DNA from: Pseudomonadales bacterium
Lineage (GTDB): Bacteria > Pseudomonadota > Gammaproteobacteria > Pseudomonadales > Ketobacteraceae
NCBI GenBank assembly: GCA_002708905.1
Contig: PAPM01000034.1
Location: 62,001 to 126,000 of the forward strand
Reading direction: 5' to 3'
DNA length: 64,000 nt
The position numbers were made by a program, and so were the translations under genes. Every line of letters starts with the position of its first letter. Position 1 is the first letter of the stretch. This document shows, piece by piece, positions 18,476-28,508 of the stretch. The notes under the pieces were generated by a model. It did no database searches and was not told the origin of the DNA. It saw only the letters and a list, made by a program, of their open reading frames with translations.

Positions 18476-18955
18476 ATGTATACGGCAACTTTAATTTCTT
18501 TTGTGGTTGGGCTGGCCGCTGGCGCCCTGGGCTGCTATCTGGCCATGTCCAGGGCTCGAGCTCAATCCAACATCGAACAACAACTACGTGAACTGCAGGA
18601 AGAGTTCACGGCTTATCGCGAAAACGTGAACACGCACTTCAACAAGACTGCACAGATGGTGAATACGCTGACAGAAAACTACGTTGCGGTGCAGAAGCAT
18701 CTGGAGTCTGCCGCTGATTCATTCGCCGAACCACCCAAGAGTTTCCAGCTGGACACCACCGCCAAGCTTCCCAACAAAAAAGCAAAATTCATTTCATTGG
18801 AAGCAAAAGGTGAGTTGGAAGAGGAAACTCAGAGCGATGCGGAATTTGGTGAAACCGATGCCATGCAACCGCCCCGCGACTATGCCCCCAAGAAAGATGT
18901 GAAAGATCAGGGCACCCTGTCCGAAGAATTCGGTCTGCACGATTCCCGCGTTTAA
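18476..18955 (+). CDS. zapG: DUF1043 membrane-anchored coiled-coil protein ZapG/YhcB
   Basis: ZapG (YhcB) is a small inner-membrane protein linked in E. coli to division and envelope synthesis. The 159 residues have one membrane segment at about 4-24, the family motif LGCYLAMSRARAQ and a helical coiled-coil region (about 28-80, QQLRELQEEFTAYRENVNTHF in parts, HFNKTAQMVNTLTENY). The tail is acidic and disordered. An AGAGAG ribosome site precedes the ATG. It lies between the hydrolase and hsp20, near zapE and degS as in other gammaproteobacteria. Confidence 0.88.
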   Translation: MYTATLISFVVGLAAGALGCYLAMSRARAQSNIEQQLRELQEEFTAYRENVNTHFNKTAQMVNTLTENYVAVQKHLESAADSFAEPPKSFQLDTTAKLPNKKAKFISLEAKGELEEETQSDAEFGETDAMQPPRDYAPKKDVKDQGTLSEEFGLHDSRV

Positions 18956-19028
18956 ACTGTTTATATGGGGGTATCCAGCCCCCATTTCAACCCCTCCAGC
19001 TCCTCTCTAAAAAATTTACTTTTTCCCT

Positions 19029-19057
19029 CTTGAAAGGGCTTTTGCCTTACCCCATTT
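19029..19057 (+). promoter_or_regulatory. Sigma-32 heat-shock promoter of hsp20
   Basis: CTTGAAA (19029-19035) and CCCCATTT (19050-19057) are separated by 14 bases, which matches the known RpoH consensus in both boxes and spacing. Transcription would start near 19064, giving a leader of about 64 bases before the hsp20 ATG. Confidence 0.88.
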
Positions 19058-19101
19058 ATTTCCCGACAACAGAATTTTTAACCGAACAACGTAGCAGACG
19101 A

Positions 19102-19119
19102 CTTTTGGTATATCGGGAG
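19102..19119 (+). promoter_or_regulatory. FourU-like RNA thermometer in the hsp20 leader
   Basis: In the transcript CUUUUG (19102-19107) can pair with CGGGAG (19114-19119), and G19108 with U19113, around a UAUA loop. The stem is rich in G-U pairs and covers the ribosome site GGGAG, which lies eight bases before the ATG. Four uridines opposite the Shine-Dalgarno sequence is the known FourU design. The thermometer function is inferred. Confidence 0.55.
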
Positions 19120-19127
19120 AAGACAAC

Positions 19128-19532
19128 ATGGCTATTGCGACCCTGAACCCTTGGCAAGTACTCGACCAACTGAACAACGATAACCGACGCCGCTATGGTC
19201 AGCGTCGCTGGCAACCGGTGGTGGATATTGCCGAATCCGGTAGCGGCTATGAGATTCATCTGGAACTGCCCGGCATCAAGCCCGAACAAGTACAGGTGGA
19301 ACTGGATGATAACGTATTGAAAATCAGTGGCGAGAAAGTACGAACTGAAGCAGAAGGCACTGATTACCGTTACCGTGAACGGGCCGTAGGTGAATTCAGC
19401 CGCTCCTTCACCATACCGGAGGATGCTGATCGCAACGGGATCAACGCACGCTTTGAACACGGCTTGCTGGTGGTGGCCATTGCCAAGAAGGAGCAGGCCC
19501 AGCCCCGTAAAATCGAGATTCAAACCAACTAA
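19128..19532 (+). CDS. Small heat-shock protein, Hsp20 family
   Basis: This is an ATP-independent holdase that binds unfolding proteins. The 134 residues consist of a short N-terminal arm (PWQVLDQLNND), an alpha-crystallin domain (about 28-122, with VDIAESGSGYEIHLELPGI and ARFEHGLLVVAIAK in place) and a C-terminal IEI (IxI) motif that links dimers into oligomers. It has its own sigma-32 promoter, a leader that can mask the ribosome site, and a terminator. It is therefore a single-gene heat-shock unit inserted between zapG and sat. It resembles Hsp20/IbpA-class proteins, but I cannot assign ibpA. Confidence 0.93.
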   Translation: MAIATLNPWQVLDQLNNDNRRRYGQRRWQPVVDIAESGSGYEIHLELPGIKPEQVQVELDDNVLKISGEKVRTEAEGTDYRYRERAVGEFSRSFTIPEDADRNGINARFEHGLLVVAIAKKEQAQPRKIEIQTN

Positions 19533-19556
19533 ACAGACAATAAGGCCCAGCAACAG

Positions 19557-19587
19557 AAAAGCCCGCCGGATCAAACAGCGGGCTTTT
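19557..19587. terminator. Bidirectional terminator between hsp20 and sat
   Basis: Perfect ten-base arms AAAAGCCCGC (19557-19566) and GCGGGCTTTT (19578-19587) flank an 11-base loop. They supply a T-run in both directions. It serves both the hsp20 transcript and the convergent sat transcript. Confidence 0.88.
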
Positions 19588-19610
19588 CTAAAGCTCAGAA
19601 ACGCTCGGGG

Positions 19611-20801
19611 TTAACCTTCGCTCTTCTGATAGTAATCAATCAGTATCTGAGCCACTTCAGGGCGTGAAAACTCCGGTGGTGGCTTCTGGCCATTGCCCAG
19701 CATTTCCCGCACTTTGGTACCGGACAGAAGGATGAAATCCTCCTTGGAGTGGTCCGGTGCGTCCTTCATCATCACCACGCGATCCAGTTTCTTTGAGTAG
19801 GCCGTGTGGTCGGCACGATAAATCTCGATCTGCAGGGCGCCTGCCGGCACTTTCTCATCAAAGATGGTTTGGGCATCGAAACCACCGTAGTAATCCCCGA
19901 CTCCGGCATGGTCACGCCCCACAATAAAGTGGGTACAGCCACAGTTCTGGCGAAATACCGCATGCAGCACCGCTTCACGGGGACCGGCGTAGAGCATGTC
20001 AAAGCCATAACCGGTGATCATCACGGTGTTGGGTGGGAAATACAGCTCTACCATTTTACGGATACAGGCATCGCGCACATCGGCCGGGATGTCTCCGGGT
20101 TTCAGTTGCCCAAGTAACATGTGCACCAGGATGCCGTCGGTGCCGAGATCTTTCTGCGCCATACGGCACAGCTCTTCATGGGCACGGTGCATTGGGTTTC
20201 GGGTTTGAAACGCCACCACCTTGTTCCAGCCACGCTCCTGCATTTCGTTGCGAATTTCCACAGCAGTACGGAAGGTATCGGGGAAATCAGTCTGGAAATA
20301 ACTGAAATTCAAAACCTGAATCGAACCGGAGAGCAGAATATTGCCCTGCGCCTTGAAGGTGGCCACGCCGGGATGTTCCGGATCAAGGGTGCCGAAAATA
20401 TTCTGGGCCATGAAATCGATCTGCTCGTCGGAGACGGTCTCGATTGCATCGATGTCCATGATCGCCAGCACCGGGTTGCCCTCGACATTGGGGTCGCGCA
20501 ACGCAATGCGTTTGGCATCGCCAATGCTGCTGACATCCTGGTTAAGATTGACGATGGGTACGGGCCAGAACAGGCCATCCGTGGTGTGCAGGCTTTCTGC
20601 CACTGACAGAGCATCCGCCAGGTTCATGTAGCCACTGAGAGGAGTGAAATAACCTGCCCCCAGCATGACAGCATTGGCAGCGGTTGCCGAAGTCACCAGC
20701 AGTGAAGGCAGTTGCTGGGCTTCCTTATTGAGTGCGTGGTGTTTTTCGGTGTCGTAGACGAACAGCGGCTTGAGCGCGTCGGCACCATGGGGTTTGATCA
20801 T
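19611..20801 (-). CDS. sat: ATP sulfurylase (sulfate adenylyltransferase, Sat type)
   Basis: Sat makes adenylyl sulfate from ATP and sulfate, the first step of sulfate assimilation or, in sulfur oxidisers, part of a dissimilatory route. The single-chain catalytic motifs are QTRNPMHRAHE and GRDHAGVGDYYGG. It is unrelated to the two-subunit CysD/CysN enzyme. The ATG at 20801 has AAGGA seven bases upstream and gives 396 residues. A longer frame to 20948 would overlap the NIF3 gene and lacks homology. The neighbourhood in Pseudomonas carries cysDN, so this looks like a functional replacement. No APS kinase or reductase is seen nearby. Confidence 0.93.
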   Translation of the reverse strand: MIKPHGADALKPLFVYDTEKHHALNKEAQQLPSLLVTSATAANAVMLGAGYFTPLSGYMNLADALSVAESLHTTDGLFWPVPIVNLNQDVSSIGDAKRIALRDPNVEGNPVLAIMDIDAIETVSDEQIDFMAQNIFGTLDPEHPGVATFKAQGNILLSGSIQVLNFSYFQTDFPDTFRTAVEIRNEMQERGWNKVVAFQTRNPMHRAHEELCRMAQKDLGTDGILVHMLLGQLKPGDIPADVRDACIRKMVELYFPPNTVMITGYGFDMLYAGPREAVLHAVFRQNCGCTHFIVGRDHAGVGDYYGGFDAQTIFDEKVPAGALQIEIYRADHTAYSKKLDRVVMMKDAPDHSKEDFILLSGTKVREMLGNGQKPPPEFSRPEVAQILIDYYQKSEG

Positions 20802-20916
20802 CTCAATGTCCTTAATATCAACAGGCCCTGGATTCACTGTGGGAACACCGGCCTGTAATACGTCGAAGTAAAAGGTTGGAAAACGGGGCGCATTATACCC
20901 AGTTTCAACGCAAAGA

Positions 20917-21675
20917 TCAGGCCGGGTTATCGATATCCACAAACTCATGTTTTAGCTGGAATTTTGCTGAAAGGTGGTCACCTACGGCTTTCGCACCATA
21001 GCGCTCGGAGGCATGATGACCCACAGCAAAGTAATGGATTCCGCACTCCCGGGCCACATGGGTGGTCTGCTCAGAAATTTCGCCACTGATATAGGCGTCT
21101 GCCCCCATCGCTACCGCCTTTTCGATATAACCCTGGGCGCCGCCCGTACACCAGGCTACTCTGGAAATAGTATGATCACCGCCCTTTACCAACAATGGCT
21201 TGCGCCCCAGCGCGGACTCAATGGTGGCAGCGAATGCTTCTGCCTCCCGCGCTTGGTTGAGTCTGCCCACATTGCCCACCGGCCGCTTTTCCATTGGATC
21301 CAAGCCAGACTCGACCAACAATCCCAGGCGGGACGCCAACTGAGCGTTGTTTCCCAGCTCCGGGTGAGCATCCAGGGGCAGATGATAGGCGTATAAATTG
21401 ATCTGATGCTCCAGTAAGGTTTTGATGCGGTTGTGTTTCATACCCACAATGGACGGATCCTCGCCACGCCAGAAGTAACCGTGATGCACGAAGACGGCGT
21501 CTGCTTCCAGCTCAATGGCCCGGTCGATCAATGCCTGGGTGGCGGTGACACCAGTCACCACTGTCTGGATTTGGTCCTTGCCCTGCACCTGCAACCCATT
21601 GGGCGCATAGTCCTTGAAATATTCCGGTTCCAAGAGGGAATCCAGATATTGCAACAGGGCCTGGCGTTGAATCAT
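20917..21675 (-). CDS. NIF3/YbgI-like dinuclear metal-centre protein
   Basis: NIF3 family proteins form toroids with a two-metal site; some are linked to NAD/GTP-related chemistry, but the physiological role is unsettled. The 252 residues match YbgI length. Metal-binding histidines appear in VFVHHGYFW near 63-66, YHLPLDAH near 97-104 and the C-terminal YFAVGHHASERYG. It lies upstream of sat on the same strand (116 bases apart) and divergently from the DegS-type protease, the usual neighbour in Pseudomonas-like genomes. Confidence 0.92.
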   Translation of the reverse strand: MIQRQALLQYLDSLLEPEYFKDYAPNGLQVQGKDQIQTVVTGVTATQALIDRAIELEADAVFVHHGYFWRGEDPSIVGMKHNRIKTLLEHQINLYAYHLPLDAHPELGNNAQLASRLGLLVESGLDPMEKRPVGNVGRLNQAREAEAFAATIESALGRKPLLVKGGDHTISRVAWCTGGAQGYIEKAVAMGADAYISGEISEQTTHVARECGIHYFAVGHHASERYGAKAVGDHLSAKFQLKHEFVDIDNPA

Positions 21676-21784
21676 GGTGCACTCCGTTATTAGGGCTAAG
21701 GGTGGTGGATTTGAGGGTTACGTGGTAACTTCCAGCATTTGTGCGTGATTATTCAAAAACTGCTGTGGATTTTCCAGTCACTCT

Positions 21785-22945
21785 ATGAAATCAGTTCTCC
21801 GCCCCCTTGTTGGCCCGGTGCTCTATGGACTAATCCTCGCTCTGGCCTATATATTCGTTGTTGAGCGCACCTCCCAACCCATCCAACATGAAGTAGTGTT
21901 GATCGAAAAGCAAATCACCGAACCCGCTCAGCAAAGCACTGTCAGCATCAGCGAACCGGTTTCCTACGCCGATGCGGTGAGCAAGGCCCAACCGGCGGTG
22001 GTGAACATCGCCACCAGTAAGCTGGTCACTGAGCGCGTGCACCCGTTGTATGAAGACCCCATATTTCGCCGTTTCTTCGGATTAAACCAGGCCCCTCGCC
22101 GCCAGCGCATGCAACAGAGCCTGGGGTCCGGCGTAATCATCAGCCCATCCGGGTATATTCTGACCAACAACCATGTCATTGCGGAAGCCGACCAAATCAA
22201 GGTGGGGCTGGCCGACGGCCGGGAAGTGGAAGCCCAGGTGGTGGGCTCGGACCCCGAAACAGACCTGGCATTATTGTTCATTGATATGCCGGATCTGCCC
22301 GCCATTACCCTGGCCAATACTGAAAACATTCGGGTGGGCGATGTGGTGCTGGCCATCGGCAACCCCTTCGGAGTGGGGCAAACGGTTACCAAAGGTATTG
22401 TCAGTGCACTGGGACGCCACCAGTCGGACCTAAGCTCTTTTGTCGACTTTATTCAAACCGATGCTGCTATCAACCCCGGCAACTCCGGGGGCGCCCTGAT
22501 CAACGCCTATGGCGACCTGATCGGAATCAACACGGCCATCTATTCCAATTCAGGGGGCTCCCACGGCATCGGGTTCGCCATACCCATCAGCACCGCCACC
22601 ACCGTAGTCAAACAATTGGTGCAATACGGTCAGGTCATCCGCGGTTGGGTGGGTATCGAACCCCAGGTGCTGAACCCGGTCCTGGCGCAGGCATTGAACT
22701 TACCGAACATTCAGGGTCTATTGGTAGTAGGCATCGCCAAAAACGGACCTGCCCACCAGGCAGGTGTACGTCCGGGCGATATTATCACTCACATGAACGG
22801 CAACATGATTGAAGACCCCAGGGCCGCCATGGATATGATTTCCAATATGCAACCGGGTGAGAAAGTTACCATCCGGGTGAACCGCCAAAATCAGTCTATC
22901 GACATTTTGGTGGTAGTGGGCGCGCGCCCCACACCGCACAGTTAA
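21785..22945 (+). CDS. algW: Membrane-anchored periplasmic serine protease DegS/AlgW
   Basis: DegS-type proteases sense misfolded outer-membrane proteins through one PDZ domain and start RseA/MucA cleavage, releasing the envelope-stress sigma factor. An N-terminal anchor spans about 8-26. The trypsin-like domain has catalytic H130 (TNNHVIA), D160 (ETDLALL) and S234 (GNSGGAL). A single PDZ domain starts near 280 (GWVGIEPQVLN). The 386 residues fit DegS rather than DegP, which has two PDZ domains. The name algW follows context next to hisC; degS is equally valid. Confidence 0.93.
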   Translation: MKSVLRPLVGPVLYGLILALAYIFVVERTSQPIQHEVVLIEKQITEPAQQSTVSISEPVSYADAVSKAQPAVVNIATSKLVTERVHPLYEDPIFRRFFGLNQAPRRQRMQQSLGSGVIISPSGYILTNNHVIAEADQIKVGLADGREVEAQVVGSDPETDLALLFIDMPDLPAITLANTENIRVGDVVLAIGNPFGVGQTVTKGIVSALGRHQSDLSSFVDFIQTDAAINPGNSGGALINAYGDLIGINTAIYSNSGGSHGIGFAIPISTATTVVKQLVQYGQVIRGWVGIEPQVLNPVLAQALNLPNIQGLLVVGIAKNGPAHQAGVRPGDIITHMNGNMIEDPRAAMDMISNMQPGEKVTIRVNRQNQSIDILVVVGARPTPHS

Positions 22946-22967
22946 CTGGAAAAATAAAGAGGACAAC

Positions 22968-23402
22968 ATGTTAAAACGCCTACTGGAATTGTTCAGCCAA
23001 CCGGAATCTGCCCAGGACAGCGTCAGACCCGAGCTGGCCGCCGCTGCATTGTTGGTGGAGGTCATGGCGGCCGATGATCAGTGGCAAGATGCAGAAGAGA
23101 GTGCGATCCGTGCGGCCCTGATGCAATCACTGAATCTGGCAGAAAGCGACTGTGATGAATTACTGGCTTCTGCCAAAAACCAGCAACAGGATGCTCACGA
23201 CTATTACGCTCTCACCCGCCAGATCAACGATCATTTCAGCCCGGAGAAAAAATACGAATTGATTCTGGATATGTGGAAAGTAGCCTGGGCGGATGGGGAA
23301 TTGGACCGCTACGAAGACAATACTATTCGCAAGGTAGCGGAACTGATCTATGTTCCCCATGAGCTGTTTATCAAGGCCAAGTTTGAGGCCAAGCCGGGTT
23401 AA
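22968..23402 (+). CDS. TerB-family protein
   Basis: This is a small all-helical protein of the TerB/tellurite-resistance-like fold, often found as a stand-alone gene of unknown role; it does not by itself imply tellurite resistance. The 144 residues show the two family acidic signatures LLVEVMAADDQWQDAEESAIR and ILDMWKVAWADGELDRYEDNTI in pieces. The acidic residues may bind metal. It is 22 bases after the DegS/AlgW gene with an AGAGG ribosome site, so the two may be co-transcribed. It is convergent with hisC. Confidence 0.85.
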   Translation: MLKRLLELFSQPESAQDSVRPELAAAALLVEVMAADDQWQDAEESAIRAALMQSLNLAESDCDELLASAKNQQQDAHDYYALTRQINDHFSPEKKYELILDMWKVAWADGELDRYEDNTIRKVAELIYVPHELFIKAKFEAKPG

Positions 23403-23424
23403 TAAATAGTTAAAAGTTAACGCG

Positions 23425-24525
23425 CTACACGTCCATGGCGCTATGCAACGCCTGCAGCAGCAGACGGTTCTCATCCGAAGTACCCACCGTAAACCGCAGG
23501 CAGTCCTGCAATTGGGGGTGGGCGCCGTCTAGACATTTAATAAGGATACCGGCATCCTTAAGCTGTTCGAACAGCCCCCTGGCCAGACCTGATTGCGTAC
23601 GGGCCAAAATAAAATTGGCTTCACTGGGCCAGACTTTAGCGAACGGCAACGCCTGCAATGCCGCCAATAACTCGGTACGGTTTTTTCTCAGCTCTTCCGT
23701 CTGCGCCTTCATCACATCAAAGTGATTCAGGGCAAATTTTGCCGAAGCTTCCGTCAGCACATTGATGTTGTAGGGCAGACGCACCTTTTCAAATTCGTCG
23801 AGCCAAGCCTTGGCGCCAAACAACATGCCCAGGCGTAAACCGGCCAGCCCCATCTTGGACAAGGTCCGCATAACCACCACATTATCGAATTCATCCATCA
23901 GGTTCAGGTGATGACGATCGGTAAAGGCCATGTAAGCTTCATCAATCACCACCAAACCCGGTGTGGCAGCACACACTTGCCTGACCGAATCCAGGTCAAA
24001 CAGATTACCGGTGGGATTATTGGGTTGTGCCAGAAACACCAGTGCAGCCTGGGTTTCCTCAATCGCCTGCAGGGTCGCATCAAGATCCAGAGCAAAGTCT
24101 TCCGCCAGAGGCACGCCGCGATATTCCATGCCACAGAACGTGGCAATCATGCGATACATTACAAAACTGGGCTCCGGCGCCAACACGGTGCGGCCGGGCT
24201 GGGCCAGCGCCATGGCCATAATCTGGATCAACTCATCGGAACCATTGCCGAGCACAACCTCATGGGCAGGGTCCACCCCCATCAGCAGTTTCAAGTCTTC
24301 TTTCAACTCGTGAGCCGTGGGATCGGGATAACGGTTCACCTGCACTTCGCGCAGTACCTGGAGCCATTCATCCACCATGGCTTCAGGCCAGTGATAAGGG
24401 TTTTCCATGGCATCCAGTTTCACCATGCCGGAGGCAGGAGGAACATGATAGGCAGACAGCGCCTGGATTTCAGGACGCACCCATTGCTGCACTCGTTGTC
24501 GCACTCGTTGTTTCACATCACTCAT
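23425..24525 (-). CDS. hisC: Histidinol-phosphate aminotransferase
   Basis: HisC is a class I PLP aminotransferase that converts imidazole-acetol phosphate to histidinol phosphate. Signatures are LDAMENPY at the start, NGSDELIQIM, FLAQPNNPTGN, VIDEAYMAF, and the PLP lysine in RTLSKMGLAGLRLG. The 366 residues match. It is the last gene of murA-hisG-hisD-hisC, ten bases after hisD, all on the minus strand. Substrate assignment is supported mainly by this operon context, since HisC and broader aminotransferases share these motifs. Confidence 0.95.
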   Translation of the reverse strand: MSDVKQRVRQRVQQWVRPEIQALSAYHVPPASGMVKLDAMENPYHWPEAMVDEWLQVLREVQVNRYPDPTAHELKEDLKLLMGVDPAHEVVLGNGSDELIQIMAMALAQPGRTVLAPEPSFVMYRMIATFCGMEYRGVPLAEDFALDLDATLQAIEETQAALVFLAQPNNPTGNLFDLDSVRQVCAATPGLVVIDEAYMAFTDRHHLNLMDEFDNVVVMRTLSKMGLAGLRLGMLFGAKAWLDEFEKVRLPYNINVLTEASAKFALNHFDVMKAQTEELRKNRTELLAALQALPFAKVWPSEANFILARTQSGLARGLFEQLKDAGILIKCLDGAHPQLQDCLRFTVGTSDENRLLLQALHSAMDV

Positions 24526-24535
24526 GGGCTACTCC

Positions 24536-25840
24536 TTAATCCTTGATCCGGTATTCGGCTGAACGGGCATGGGCCGTGAGACTCTCGCCCCGCGACAATA
24601 CCGAAGCCACTTTCCCCAGCTCTGAGGCCTTTTCAGGAGTACACATGATCAGTGAACTGCGCTTCTGGAAATCATATACACCCAAAGGCGAGGAATATCG
24701 TGCCGTACTGGAGGTGGGCAATACGTGATTGGGCCCGGCACAATAGTCGCCAAGGGCTTCTGCGGTATATCGCCCCATAAATATGGCACCCGCATGACGC
24801 ACCTGGGCCGCCATGGCTTCTGCATCGTCCACCGACAACTCCAGGTGCTCCGGCGCAATTCGATTGATCAGGTCCAGCGCCTGATCCATATCCTTCACAC
24901 TGATTAAAGCACCGCGGTTTTTAAGTGAAACCCGGGCAATGCTCTCCCGCTCCAACGAAGGCAACAGGCGCTCCAGGGACTGGGCTACCTGTTCAATAAA
25001 AGCGGCGTCCGGAGACACCAGAATGGCCTGGGCATCTTCATCGTGTTCCGCCTGGGAAAACATATCCATGGCCACCCAATCCGGATCGGTCTTGCCATCG
25101 CACACCACCAAAATCTCGGAGGGGCCGGCAATCATGTCGATTCCCACCTGGCCGAACACCATGCGCTTGGCTGTCGCCACGTAGATATTGCCGGGACCCA
25201 CGATCTTGTCCACCCGCGGAATGGTATCGGTGCCATAGGCCAACGCAGCCACCGCCTGAGCACCGCCCACTGTAATCACTTTGTCCACGCCGGCTATCTT
25301 GGCCGCGGCAAACACCATCTCGTTAACCTCGCCACGCGGAGTAGGCACCACCATCACCACTTCCTGTACGCCGGCGACTTTGGCGGGAATCGCGTTCATC
25401 AACACAGACGAGGGATAGGAGGCTTTACCGCCGGGCACATACAAACCGGCACGATCCAACGGCGTGACTTTCTGGCCCAGCAGCGTACCGTCGGCTTCGG
25501 TATAACTCCATGAATCCTGCTTCTGGTGTTCGTGATAGGACCGCACGCGCTCAGCCGCTACCCGCAGCGCCTGACGCTGATCGGCCGGAATAGTATCGAG
25601 GGCAGCCTGCAAACGACTGTCCGGCACTACCAGCTCGGACATGGACGCCACCTCTACATGATCGAAGCGGCGGGTGTATTCCAACACGGCGGCATCACCA
25701 CGCTGGCGCACGCTCTCCACAATCTCATGCACGGCGGTCTGCACCCCATGATCGGATACGCTCTCCCAAGCCAGCAGGGCGTCGAGGCGCTGCTCGAAAT
25801 CGGCTTGATTGGCATCCAGTCGGGTGATTTCCAGAGTCAT
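24536..25840 (-). CDS. hisD: Histidinol dehydrogenase
   Basis: HisD oxidises histidinol to histidine in two NAD-dependent, zinc-requiring steps. The 434 residues carry the family signature [13 protein letters not shown] with [34 protein letters not shown], spread over about 360-380, contains the zinc and catalytic histidine region. It sits between hisG (27 bases upstream) and hisC. No other his genes are in the window, so the remaining pathway genes must be elsewhere. Confidence 0.97.
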   Translation of the reverse strand: MTLEITRLDANQADFEQRLDALLAWESVSDHGVQTAVHEIVESVRQRGDAAVLEYTRRFDHVEVASMSELVVPDSRLQAALDTIPADQRQALRVAAERVRSYHEHQKQDSWSYTEADGTLLGQKVTPLDRAGLYVPGGKASYPSSVLMNAIPAKVAGVQEVVMVVPTPRGEVNEMVFAAAKIAGVDKVITVGGAQAVAALAYGTDTIPRVDKIVGPGNIYVATAKRMVFGQVGIDMIAGPSEILVVCDGKTDPDWVAMDMFSQAEHDEDAQAILVSPDAAFIEQVAQSLERLLPSLERESIARVSLKNRGALISVKDMDQALDLINRIAPEHLELSVDDAEAMAAQVRHAGAIFMGRYTAEALGDYCAGPNHVLPTSSTARYSSPLGVYDFQKRSSLIMCTPEKASELGKVASVLSRGESLTAHARSAEYRIKD

Positions 25841-25867
25841 GAGATTTATCCTCTTTGTTTAAGGGGC

Positions 25868-26506
25868 CTAGCGATTATTCTCTACTGCGGTAGAGAGCTG
25901 ATCAATCAGGGCTTGAATTCGGTTGTGCTTCATTTTCATGGAAGCCTTGTTAACGATTAAACGTGAACTGATGGTGGCGATGAGTTCCGTAGGTTCCAGC
26001 CCATTGGCGCGCAGGGTATTGCCGGTGTCGACAATGTCGACAATCTTATCCGCCAGACCAACTAAAGGCGCCAGCTCCATGGAGCCGTAGAGTTTGATGA
26101 TCTCCACCTGTTCGCCCTTTTCGGCGTAATACTGCTTGGTGATATTAACGAACTTGGTGGCCACCCGTAGACGCCCTTCCGGTTCCGGTACGTCCTTCTT
26201 CGCCGCCACCATCAGCTTACAGCGGGAGATATTCAGATCCAGCGGTTCGTACACGCCTCTCGCACCGTGTTCCATCAAAACGTCCTTGCCCGCCACGCCG
26301 ATATCAGCAGCACCGTGCTCGACAAAAGTGGGCACGTCAGTGGCCCGGATAATCACGATATCCACGTTGGGATCACTGGTGGGAAAGATCAGTTTGCGGC
26401 TTTTGGAAGGCTCTTCCAATAACTCAATCCCCGCCACTTTCAACAGCGGCAGGGTTTCTTCCAGTATCCGCCCCTTGGACAGGGCAATGCGAATTCTTGC
26501 AGTCAT
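25868..26506 (-). CDS. hisG: ATP phosphoribosyltransferase, short form
   Basis: HisG catalyses the committed step of histidine synthesis, joining ATP and PRPP. At 212 residues it is the short form lacking the C-terminal regulatory domain. By family knowledge it needs the HisRS-like partner HisZ, which is not in this window. Motifs are [18 protein letters not shown] at the start, [13 protein letters not shown], and the PRPP-binding stretch [16 protein letters not shown]. It lies 38 bases after murA. Confidence 0.96.
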   Translation of the reverse strand: MTARIRIALSKGRILEETLPLLKVAGIELLEEPSKSRKLIFPTSDPNVDIVIIRATDVPTFVEHGAADIGVAGKDVLMEHGARGVYEPLDLNISRCKLMVAAKKDVPEPEGRLRVATKFVNITKQYYAEKGEQVEIIKLYGSMELAPLVGLADKIVDIVDTGNTLRANGLEPTELIATISSRLIVNKASMKMKHNRIQALIDQLSTAVENNR

Positions 26507-26544
26507 GACTAACTCTGTTATTGCAAATGGGTTGCGATGCTTTT

Positions 26545-27825
<1,281 letters not shown>

Positions 27826-28089
27826 TCAGAATCCGGGAATGCCCAGTTTTTTCTGGGATTCCCACTCGGATGGGGTATAGGTATGCATACTGACGGCGTG
27901 CAGTTCGCCGCCGGCAATCATTTCATTCAGACAGGCGTACACCAATTGTTGCTTTTTCACGGAACGCATGCCCTCAAATGCAGCCGCGGCTACGGCCACC
28001 AGGCACTTATTGCCCTCCAGGCGCACCAGTACCTCGGCACCTTCTATGCCGCTCTCGATGCGCTGCTTAATCTGTTCAGCTGTGATCAT
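27826..28089 (-). CDS. ibaG: BolA-family protein IbaG
   Basis: IbaG (YrbA) is a BolA-like protein that, with monothiol glutaredoxins, handles [2Fe-2S] clusters and responds to acid stress in E. coli. The 87 residues have the BolA fold: an N-terminal helix (ITAEQIKQRIESGI), RLEGNKCLVAVAAAAFEGMRSVKKQQLVYACL in order, and the C-terminal ELHAVSMHTYTPSEW. Its fixed place directly upstream of murA and downstream of the mla genes separates it from BolA itself. Confidence 0.94.
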   Translation of the reverse strand: MITAEQIKQRIESGIEGAEVLVRLEGNKCLVAVAAAAFEGMRSVKKQQLVYACLNEMIAGGELHAVSMHTYTPSEWESQKKLGIPGF

Positions 28090-28175
28090 TTAGAACTACC
28101 TGGGGATAGTTAGGGGTTTCAAAGGCGCCATTGTAAACAAATTCGACGCCAAAATCAGGATGAACAAGGCCTAAA

Positions 28176-28508
28176 TCAAGATGAAAAGGGAATCACCGAA
28201 TCCAGGCTGCTCACCCGGCTTACATCCAGCATATCGTCCGGCACATTGACAAACTTGAGGGTCTTACCCAGTACCTGCGCCATGCGCAACCAGCACAGCA
28301 GCACGGATATGCCCACACTGCCAACCCGCCCCACCTGGGAAAGATCCACTGTAATGTCCCCGGACATGCCCGGGAGTAATTTTTCGCCCTCCCCCCGCAG
28401 CCGGGTGGCAGAGGCAAACAACATGTCGCCGCTGATGGCCAGCTGGGAATCATTAACCCGGATCAGACTCACACCAAGCTTTGAGAGTCCGTTACTACTA
28501 GGGCTCAT
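28176..28508 (-). CDS. mlaB: Mla transporter STAS-domain protein MlaB
   Basis: MlaB is the cytoplasmic STAS subunit that binds the MlaF ATPase and stabilises the MlaFEDB inner-membrane complex of phospholipid transport. The 110 residues show a STAS pattern: LAISGDMLFASATRLRGEG, then ITVDLSQVGRVGSVGISVLLCWLR, with a Ser-Val-Gly in place of the more usual Thr/Ser-Ala-Gly. Its start lies 11 bases inside the mlaD end, so no gene fits between them: mlaC, normally here, is absent. Confidence 0.88.
   Translation of the reverse strand: MSPSSNGLSKLGVSLIRVNDSQLAISGDMLFASATRLRGEGEKLLPGMSGDITVDLSQVGRVGSVGISVLLCWLRMAQVLGKTLKFVNVPDDMLDVSRVSSLDSVIPFSS

Noticed and set aside
20802-20948. 49-codon N-terminal extension of sat
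   Set aside because: It overlaps the NIF3 gene end, is not like Sat, and the ATG at 20801 has a well-placed AAGGA.
22968-23402. Tellurite-resistance determinant
   Set aside because: Only a stand-alone TerB-fold gene is present. No terC, terD or terZ neighbours exist, so resistance is not claimed.
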